Positions 57,643-64,000 of a DNA stretch of 64,000 nt are shown one piece after another. A program made the position numbers and the translations under genes. The DNA is from Rhizobium leguminosarum (GTDB lineage: Bacteria; Pseudomonadota; Alphaproteobacteria; Rhizobiales; Rhizobiaceae): the NCBI RefSeq assembly GCF_001679785.1, contig NZ_CP016286.1, forward strand, positions 3,962,001 through 4,026,000, in the 5' to 3' direction. Each line of letters starts with the position of its first letter. Position 1 is the first letter of the stretch. A model generated the notes under the pieces. That model did no database searches. It was not told the origin of the DNA and saw only the letters and a program-made list of their open reading frames with translations.

Positions 57643-58578
57643 TTAGTTGCGGAACAGGGTGAGGATGTTCTGCGCCGAGCTATTGGCGATCGAAAGCGAC
57701 TGGATGGCAAGCTGCTGCTGCGTCTGCAACGCCGTGAGCTTGCTCGATTCCTCCTCCATATCGGCATCGACCAGGCGTCCGACGCCGGAGTCGATCGAAT
57801 CGTGAAGGCCGCTGACAAACGTTTCCTGCAGCTGGATACGGGTCGAGATCGAGCCGAGCGCCGAGCCGGCGGCGGTCATGGCGCCGAGAACCAGTTCGAT
57901 ACCGGCCAGGGCTGCGTCGAGCTGACCCTGAGTGAAACCGGTGATGTCGAGAGCATATATCGACGGCATGACGATGACGGTACCGCCATAGGTTCCGTTG
58001 AAGGCCGTACCAATGATACCGCTGCTCGTCTCGATCGCACCGGTGCTCGTCATGCCGAAAAGCACATTTCCAAGCGTGCCTGAATTGAGCACGTAGTCCG
58101 TCGTCTTGACCGAGACGGCATTGCTGCCATCGCGCACGAAGGACGAGACGACGCTCTTCGTGCCGGAGGCGCCGGCAACCCAGTTTTCGCCGGAGAAGGA
58201 CGCCGATTGGGCAATGCTGAGCAACTGCTCCTGAAACTGGTCGAGTTCCTGCTGGATCTTCGTCTTGTCGACACCCTTTTCCGTGGCGGCGACGATCTTG
58301 GCCTTGATTTCGCTGACGACATCGAGCGCGCTATCCATGGCCGAATAGGCGGTATCGACCTTGGCTGCACCAAGTCCGAGCGCATCGGAGACGGCCGAAA
58401 GCGCCTTGTTGTCAGAACGCATGGTCGTCGCAATCGACCAATAGGCGGCATTGTCCGCCGCCTTTTCGACACGATAACCCGATGAAACGCGACCTTGGGT
58501 GTCCTTGAGGCTATCGTTTACGCCGCGCAAAGTCTGCAGCGCTGCCATGGCAGCGTTGTTGGTGAGGATGCTTGTCAT
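57643..58578 (-). CDS. Flagellin (orphan copy)
   Basis: This 311-residue rhizobial flagellin has a conserved N-terminal D0/D1 segment (SILTNNAAMAALQTLRGVNDSLKDTQGRVSSGYRVEKAADNAAYWSIATTMRSD, in outline) and C-terminus (ALQTQQQLAIQSLSIANSSAQNILTLFRN, in outline). The hypervariable middle is short and hydrophobic-rich. It lies alone, with no other flagellar gene in the window, so it is probably a minor or accessory filament subunit outside the main fla/fli cluster. GGA precedes the ATG at 58578 (TSILTNNAAM). Its 5' flank has repeated TGCAAGCC and GTTAAC motifs (58643-58701). Confidence 0.93.
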   Translation of the reverse strand: MTSILTNNAAMAALQTLRGVNDSLKDTQGRVSSGYRVEKAADNAAYWSIATTMRSDNKALSAVSDALGLGAAKVDTAYSAMDSALDVVSEIKAKIVAATEKGVDKTKIQQELDQFQEQLLSIAQSASFSGENWVAGASGTKSVVSSFVRDGSNAVSVKTTDYVLNSGTLGNVLFGMTSTGAIETSSGIIGTAFNGTYGGTVIVMPSIYALDITGFTQGQLDAALAGIELVLGAMTAAGSALGSISTRIQLQETFVSGLHDSIDSGVGRLVDADMEEESSKLTALQTQQQLAIQSLSIANSSAQNILTLFRN

Positions 58579-58733
58579 GATCCGTTCCACAATCGTTGAG
58601 AAAGGGGCAATCCGGACTAAGCCGGTAACGGCGACCGCGTCATGCAAAGCCTGCTATGCAAGCCATTGCCGTTAACAAATGCTTGCATCAACATGGTTAA
58701 CAATTCCTCAATTAGGCTTACCGAAAGTTTAAT

Positions 58734-60644
58734 TCACATCGGCAAGGAGCCTAAACCGCGTCCGCGCAGCGCCTCGGCAATTTCCTCTAAAATCGTTGGA
58801 TCATCGATAGTTGCAGGCATTTTCCAGGGTATGCCGTCGGCGATCTTCTGCATCGTGCCGCGCAGTATTTTGCCGGAGCGTGTCTTCGGCAACCGGTTAA
58901 CGGTGATGGCCGTCTTGAAGGCGGCGACAGGTCCGATCGAATCACGAATCATCGCCACGACCTCTGATTCGATCGCCGTCGCGTCGCGGGAAACATGTCG
59001 TTTCAGCACCAGGAAACCGCAGGGCGCCTGACCCTTCAGCGCATCGACCACGCCAATGACCGCGCATTCGGCGACATCTGGATGACGCGCACAGACCTCC
59101 TCCATCGCCCCCGTCGAGAGCCGATGACCGGCGCAATTGATGATGTCGTCGGTGCGCGACATGATGAAGAGATAGCCGTCCTCATCGACATAGCCGGCAT
59201 CGGCCGTCTTGTAATAGCCGGGAAACTCATCGAGATAGGCCGAGCGAAAACGCTCGTCGGCGTTCCAGAGGGTCGGCAGGCAGCCGGGCGGCAGGGGCAG
59301 CTTCACGACGATATTGCCGAGTGTTCCCGCCTCGAGCGGATGACCGGCATCGTCGAGCACCGCGATATCGTAGCCGGGCATCGGCAGCGCCGGCGACCCG
59401 TGCTTGACGGGAAGAGCGCCGAGACCAAGCGGATTTGCGGCGATCGGCCAGCCAGTCTCCGTCTGCCACCAATGATCGATGACGGGTATGCCAAGCATGC
59501 GCTCAGCCCATTTCAACGTCTCCGGATCGGCCCTCTCGCCGGCAAGAAACAGTGCGCGCAAATCCGGCATGGGATATTGGCGCATCAGTTCACCGTCACC
59601 GTCCTCCCGCCGGATGGCGCGGAATGCCGTCGGCGCCGTGAAGAGCACCCGCACCTGATATTCCGAAACGATGCGCCAGAATGTGCCGGCATCCGGAGTG
59701 CCGACCGGTTTTCCCTCGAAGATCAGAGTGGTTACGCCTGATAGCAGCGGGGCATAGACGATATAGGAATGCCCGACGACCCAGCCGATATCCGAAGCCG
59801 TCCAGAAGACCTCGCCCGGCTTCAAGCCGTAGATATTCCGCATCGACCAGTTGAGCGCGACCATATGGCCGCCATTGTCGCGCACGACGCCCTTCGGTTG
59901 GCCTGTCGTGCCCGAGGTATAGAGGATGTAGAGCGGATCGGTCGCCTTGACGGAGACACAGGCGATCTCATCGCCACGATGCTGCGCCATCGCCACCTCA
60001 AAATCGTGATCTCGACCGCTGACGAGATCTGCCCGAAGCTCCGGCCGCTGCAGCACCAGACAGCACTCCGGCTTCGAACGCGCGATCTCGATCGCCTGAT
60101 CGACCAGTGGCTTGTAGGCGACGATGCGACCAGGCTCGAGCCCGCAGCTCGCGGTGATCACCAGCTTCGCAGCGCAATCGTCGATGCGCGCCGCAAGTTC
60201 GCTGGCGGCAAACCCGCCGAAAACGACGGAGTGAACCGCACCGATGCGGGCGCAGGCGAGCATCGAAAAGACCGCCTGCGGCACCATCGGCATATAAAGG
60301 ATGACGCGATCGCCTTTGCCGATGCCGCGCTCGACCAGTGCTGCTGCGATGGCCATCACCTCCCGAAGCATCTCATCATAGGTGAAACGGCGCTTCTCGC
60401 CGTTCATTGCGCTGTCGAAGATGACCGCCGTCTCGCCGCCGCGGCCGGCAGCCACATGCCGGTCCAGGCAATTGTGGCATGTATTGGTTTCGGCGTCTGA
60501 GAACCAACGGCCATAGACGCCGTCATTCGGCGAGAACACCCGCTCCGCTGGCTTGAACCAATCGATGTCACTGGCCGCTTCGCGCCAGAAGGCTTCGGGA
60601 TCGCGTTTCCAGGCCGCATAGGCCTGATGATAGCCGTTCCGCAT
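58734..60644 (-). CDS. prpE: Propionyl-CoA synthetase-like (PrpE) acyl-CoA ligase
   Basis: The 636-residue AMP-forming ligase has LYILYTSGTTGQPKGVVRD, GVVRDNGGHMVALNWSM, IDHWWQTETGWPI (the Trp/Thr pocket seen in PrpE rather than Acs), GYYKTADAGYVDEDGYLFIMSRTDDIINCAGHRLSTGAMEE in outline, and the lysine in KTRSGKILRG. It probably activates propionate or a related short-chain acid. GGAGGAGC precedes the ATG. The flagellin gene lies 155 nt downstream on the same strand; whether transcription reads through is unknown. Confidence 0.9.
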   Translation of the reverse strand: MRNGYHQAYAAWKRDPEAFWREAASDIDWFKPAERVFSPNDGVYGRWFSDAETNTCHNCLDRHVAAGRGGETAVIFDSAMNGEKRRFTYDEMLREVMAIAAALVERGIGKGDRVILYMPMVPQAVFSMLACARIGAVHSVVFGGFAASELAARIDDCAAKLVITASCGLEPGRIVAYKPLVDQAIEIARSKPECCLVLQRPELRADLVSGRDHDFEVAMAQHRGDEIACVSVKATDPLYILYTSGTTGQPKGVVRDNGGHMVALNWSMRNIYGLKPGEVFWTASDIGWVVGHSYIVYAPLLSGVTTLIFEGKPVGTPDAGTFWRIVSEYQVRVLFTAPTAFRAIRREDGDGELMRQYPMPDLRALFLAGERADPETLKWAERMLGIPVIDHWWQTETGWPIAANPLGLGALPVKHGSPALPMPGYDIAVLDDAGHPLEAGTLGNIVVKLPLPPGCLPTLWNADERFRSAYLDEFPGYYKTADAGYVDEDGYLFIMSRTDDIINCAGHRLSTGAMEEVCARHPDVAECAVIGVVDALKGQAPCGFLVLKRHVSRDATAIESEVVAMIRDSIGPVAAFKTAITVNRLPKTRSGKILRGTMQKIADGIPWKMPATIDDPTILEEIAEALRGRGLGSLPM

Positions 60645-60719
60645 CTGCTCCTCCCCAGGACATGCAAACCTAATCTAGGCGGCATTGAGGGGAACAGGAA
60701 GCCCGACCAAAGCAGCGTT

Positions 60720-61379
60720 TCAGCGCGTGCCGAAAATCGCTGATCCCACACGTACGCTGGTGGCGCCAAAGGCGATAGCCGTCCCGTAGTCGCCCGACAT
60801 GCCCATGGAAAGTTTTTCGACGCCGCATTTAAGCGCGAGCTTTGCCAGCAGGGCGAAATGCGGTCCGGGATTTTCCTCGGCCGGCGGAATGCACATCAAA
60901 CCTTCGATCGAAAGGCCGAGTTCGTCGCGGCAGAGGGCGACGAAGGCTGGAGTGTCGTCAGGAGCAATACCCGCCTTCTGCGGTTCGAGCCCGGTATTGA
61001 CCTGGACATAGAGCCGCAGCGCCTTGCCTTGCCGCCTCATCTCCTCGGCAAGTGCGCGGGCGATCTTTTCCCGGTCCACCGTCTCGATGACGTCGAAGAG
61101 TGCGACGGCATCCGCCGCCTTGTTCGATTGCAGCGGTCCGATCAGATGCAGCTCGATATCCTGATGCTCGGCCTTCAGCGCCGGCCACTTGCCCTGGCTT
61201 TCCTGCACCCGGTTTTCCCCGAACACACGCTGCCCGGCTTCGATGGCCGGCCGGATCGCGTCCCCCTCGAAGGTCTTCGACACCGCGACGAGCTGAACGG
61301 AGCCCGCCGATCGGCCTGCTTCGCGTTCCGCGGCGGCGATCCGCGACCGCACGTCGTTCAACCGCTCTTGAAGTTCCAT
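60720..61379 (-). CDS. YggS family PLP homeostasis protein
   Basis: The 219-residue protein is the single-domain alanine-racemase-fold PLP-binding family (YggS/PROSC): VQLVAVSKTFEGDAI (PLP lysine), FGENRVQESQGKW, LHLIGPLQSNKA, VQVNTGLEPQKAGI and LSMGMSGDYGTAI. Members maintain free PLP and affect amino-acid pools but have no known enzymatic activity. ATG 61379 (ELQERLNDVRSR) is the usual start; the ORF extends upstream. It is divergent from leuS. Confidence 0.93.
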   Translation of the reverse strand: MELQERLNDVRSRIAAAEREAGRSAGSVQLVAVSKTFEGDAIRPAIEAGQRVFGENRVQESQGKWPALKAEHQDIELHLIGPLQSNKAADAVALFDVIETVDREKIARALAEEMRRQGKALRLYVQVNTGLEPQKAGIAPDDTPAFVALCRDELGLSIEGLMCIPPAEENPGPHFALLAKLALKCGVEKLSMGMSGDYGTAIAFGATSVRVGSAIFGTR

Positions 61380-61579
61380 CGTTTTGCCTCGACATACCAG
61401 CATGAAAGGATTGGCAATGAACTAACCAGCCAACCTGTGCTTGCCAAGGCCCGCCTTCGCGAAATCGCTTGCGCGTGATCAAGATCGGACGCTTGCAGCG
61501 CCTGCGAAACTTGACGCTACGGTGGTTTCATGGTGAAGGTCTCGACCAACTCCCCTGATTTTCCGGAAATACGAATACC

Positions 61580-64000
61580 ATGGCCACCGAACGTTATAAC
61601 CCGCGCGATGCCGAGCCCCGCTGGCAGCAGAAATGGAATGAAGACAAGGTCTTCGAGACCGACAACGCCGATCCGCGCGAAAAATATTACGTCCTCGAAA
61701 TGTTCCCCTATCCGTCGGGGCGCATCCATATGGGTCATGTCCGCAATTACGCCATGGGCGACGTCGTCGCCCGCTACAAGCGCGCCCGCGGCTACAACGT
61801 GCTGCATCCGATGGGCTGGGACGCCTTCGGCATGCCGGCGGAGAATGCCGCCATGGAGCGCGGCGTGCATCCCGCATCCTGGACGTACCAGAATATCGGC
61901 TCGATGAAGGCGCAGCTGAAGGCCATGGGGCTTTCACTGGACTGGAGCCGTGAGTTTGCCACCTGCGACGTCGAATATTACCAGCATCAGCAGCACCTCT
62001 TCCTGGATTTCCTGGAAAAGGGCCTGGTCTATCGCAAGCAGTCGAAGGTGAACTGGGATCCTGTCGACAACACCGTGCTCGCCAACGAACAGGTGATCGA
62101 TGGCCGCGGCTGGCGTTCCGGTGCGCTGGTCGAACAGCGCGAACTGACGCAATGGTTCTTCAAGATCACCGACTTCAGCCAGGATCTGCTGGACGCACTG
62201 GATACCCTCGACCAGTGGCCGGAAAAAGTGCGTCTGATGCAGAAGAATTGGATCGGCCGTTCGGAAGGCCTGACGATCCGCTGGGAGATCGTGCCGGAAA
62301 CGGCACCTGCCGGCGAGAGCGAAGTGACGGTCTATACCACCCGGCCGGACACGCTGTTCGGCGCTTCCTTCCTGGCGATCGCCGCCGATCATCCGCTGGC
62401 GAAGGATGCCGCCGCGAAGAACCCTGATATCGACGCCTTCTGCGACGAGTGCCGCCGCGCCGGCACCTCGCTCGCAGCACTCGAGACCGCCGAAAAGAAG
62501 GGCATGGATACCGGTATCCGCGTCAGGCATCCGCTTGATCCCTCCTGGGAGCTGCCTGTCTATATCGCCAATTTCGTCCTGATGGATTACGGCACGGGCG
62601 CCATCTTCGGCTGCCCATCGGGCGATCAGCGCGACCTTGATTTTGCACGCAAATATGGCCTGCCGGTGGTGGCAGTCGTCATGCCGAGGGATGGCGATGC
62701 GGCAAGCTTTGCCGTCGGCGATACCGCCTATGACGGCGATGGCGTGATGATCAATTCGCGCTTCCTCGACGGCAAGACGACCGAGGAAGCCTTCAATATC
62801 GTTGCCGACCGGCTGTCGGCCGCTTCGCTCGGCAATGCGCCGCAGGGCGAACGCAAGGTCAATTTCCGACTGCGCGACTGGGGCATTTCCCGCCAGCGTT
62901 ATTGGGGCTGCCCGATCCCGGTCATCCATTGCGATGATTGCGGCGTCGTGCCGGTGCCGAAGGCGGACCTGCCGGTCAAGCTGCCCGACGACGTCACCTT
63001 CGACCAGCCGGGCAATCCGCTCGACCGTCATCCGACCTGGCGCCATGTCTCCTGCCCGAACTGCAGCAAGGATGCCCGCCGCGAGACGGATACGATGGAT
63101 ACCTTCGTCGATTCGAGCTGGTATTTCACCCGCTTTACCGCGCCCTGGGAAGGAAAGCCGACCGATCCGGAGGCGGCAAACCGCTGGCTGCCGGTCGACC
63201 AGTATATTGGCGGCATCGAGCACGCGATCCTGCACTTGCTCTATTCCCGCTTCTTCACCCGCGCCATGCGCGAGACCGGTCACGTCGCCGCCACCGAACC
63301 TTTCAAAGGTCTTTTCACCCAGGGCATGGTGGTCCACGAAACCTATAGCCGCGGCGCCGGCGCCAACCGCGAATGGGTGGCACCCGCCGATATCCGCATC
63401 GACGAACTCGACGGCAAACGCCGAGCCTTCCTGTTGGCGAACAATGAGGAAGTTGCGATCGGCTCGATCGAGAAGATGTCGAAATCGAAAAAGAACGTTG
63501 TCGATCCCGACGATATCATCGCCTCCTACGGCGCCGATACCGCCCGTTTCTTCGTTCTGTCCGACTCTCCACCCGAGCGTGACGTCATCTGGTCCGAAGC
63601 GGGCGTCGAAGGCGCTCATCGTTTCACTCAGCGTCTGTGGCGCTTGATTTCCGAAGCAGCCGACGCGCTCTCCGCCGTGGTACCTGCGCCGGCAACCGAT
63701 GGGGAGGCGTTGTCGATCTCCCAGGCCGCCCACAAGACGTTGAAGGCTGTCGAGAACGACTATGACAAGCTCTGGTTCAACAAGGCCGTTGCCCGAATTT
63801 ATGAACTCGTCAACGCGCTGGCCGCACCGATGACGAGGGTTGCGGCAGGTGAGGGTGATGCCACCTATCGCGCGGCGGTGCGCGATGCCGCCGAGATTCT
63901 GATTCAGCTCGTCTCTCCGATGACGCCGCATCTGGCTGAGGAATGCTGGGCCGCGCTCGGCAATGAAGGCCTGCTTGCCCGGACAAGCTGGCCGCGATAC
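61580..64000 (+). CDS. leuS: Leucyl-tRNA synthetase, partial (3' end beyond the window)
   Basis: The first 807 codons are present and open to the window edge. [20 protein letters not shown] holds the HIGH-type motif (HMGH), [10 protein letters not shown] and the CP1 editing domain ([34 protein letters not shown]) are typical of bacterial LeuRS. The C-terminal catalytic part has [14 protein letters not shown] (KMSKS), and the anticodon-binding domain begins by about residue 690. The start is ATG 61580 ([18 protein letters not shown]), weakly preceded by GGAAA. It is intact as far as visible. Confidence 0.97.
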   Translation, partial: MATERYNPRDAEPRWQQKWNEDKVFETDNADPREKYYVLEMFPYPSGRIHMGHVRNYAMGDVVARYKRARGYNVLHPMGWDAFGMPAENAAMERGVHPASWTYQNIGSMKAQLKAMGLSLDWSREFATCDVEYYQHQQHLFLDFLEKGLVYRKQSKVNWDPVDNTVLANEQVIDGRGWRSGALVEQRELTQWFFKITDFSQDLLDALDTLDQWPEKVRLMQKNWIGRSEGLTIRWEIVPETAPAGESEVTVYTTRPDTLFGASFLAIAADHPLAKDAAAKNPDIDAFCDECRRAGTSLAALETAEKKGMDTGIRVRHPLDPSWELPVYIANFVLMDYGTGAIFGCPSGDQRDLDFARKYGLPVVAVVMPRDGDAASFAVGDTAYDGDGVMINSRFLDGKTTEEAFNIVADRLSAASLGNAPQGERKVNFRLRDWGISRQRYWGCPIPVIHCDDCGVVPVPKADLPVKLPDDVTFDQPGNPLDRHPTWRHVSCPNCSKDARRETDTMDTFVDSSWYFTRFTAPWEGKPTDPEAANRWLPVDQYIGGIEHAILHLLYSRFFTRAMRETGHVAATEPFKGLFTQGMVVHETYSRGAGANREWVAPADIRIDELDGKRRAFLLANNEEVAIGSIEKMSKSKKNVVDPDDIIASYGADTARFFVLSDSPPERDVIWSEAGVEGAHRFTQRLWRLISEAADALSAVVPAPATDGEALSISQAAHKTLKAVENDYDKLWFNKAVARIYELVNALAAPMTRVAAGEGDATYRAAVRDAAEILIQLVSPMTPHLAEECWAALGNEGLLARTSWPRY

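Noticed and set aside
61934..63931. 665-codon minus-strand ORF opposite leuS
   Set aside because: It is the antisense shadow of leuS, whose HIGH and KMSKS motifs are intact.

Overview
This window is ordinary chromosomal core of a fast-growing Rhizobium, most likely the R. etli / R. leguminosarum / R. phaseoli group. The evidence is the high G+C content, close resemblance of many proteins to those of that group, frequent GTG/TTG starts, rhizobial intergenic repeats, an alphaproteobacterial-type SOS box and an anti-Shine-Dalgarno hairpin sRNA. A near-perfect parS palindrome at about 31.45 kb suggests a position in the origin-proximal part of the chromosome. I have no external comparison, so the species call is an inference.

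Layout. 1-1.3 kb: accessory DNA, with a broken HEPN-like gene running off the left edge, about 0.7 kb without a convincing gene, and tRNA-Ser(CGA). 1.6-9 kb: a housekeeping run, rplU-rpmA, two GNAT acetyltransferases, a convergent endonuclease/exonuclease/phosphatase gene, then the tightly packed obgE-proB-proA-nadD. 9-12.7 kb: a three-hairpin sRNA and a molybdate block (two Mo-box-like operators, modA, frameshifted modB, modC, convergent modE). This block lies between nadD and rsfS-rlmH, which are often neighbours in related genomes. 12.9-18.7 kb: rsfS, rlmH, an EnvC-like murein hydrolase activator, ctpA, a divergent polysaccharide deacetylase and rppH. 18.8-25.7 kb: bfd-bfr (iron storage), then the SOS mutagenesis cassette imuA-imuB-dnaE2 with a clear LexA box. 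25.8-32.4 kb: small enzymes, leuD and leuB, a PLP-dependent dehydratase and a PAP2 phosphatase. 32.6-40.6 kb: an MHS-type MFS transporter with a very large periplasmic insert, asd, a lytic transglycosylase, a diguanylate cyclase, a beta-carbonic anhydrase and pyridoxal kinase. 40.8-49.7 kb: the 1591-residue NAD-glutamate dehydrogenase, an MFS gene cleanly split by a 1,002-bp IS481-like element, and purH. 49.9-64 kb: heparinase-like gene, rsmB-htpX, an SdhAF4-like gene, acs, trcR (DUF1013), an orphan flagellin, prpE, a YggS-type PLP protein and the start of leuS, which runs off the right edge.

Most of the window is conserved metabolism. Points that deserve a second look are: the tandem Mo-boxes and frameshifted modB; the anti-SD sRNA; the IS insertion that fuses a transposase ORF in frame to the tail of a transporter; the parS-like site next to leuB; the frameshifted HEPN-like gene; the transporter with about 185 residues inserted between membrane segments; and a probable CTG start for rsfS. 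I found no CRISPR array, prophage or obvious multi-gene novel defence system.
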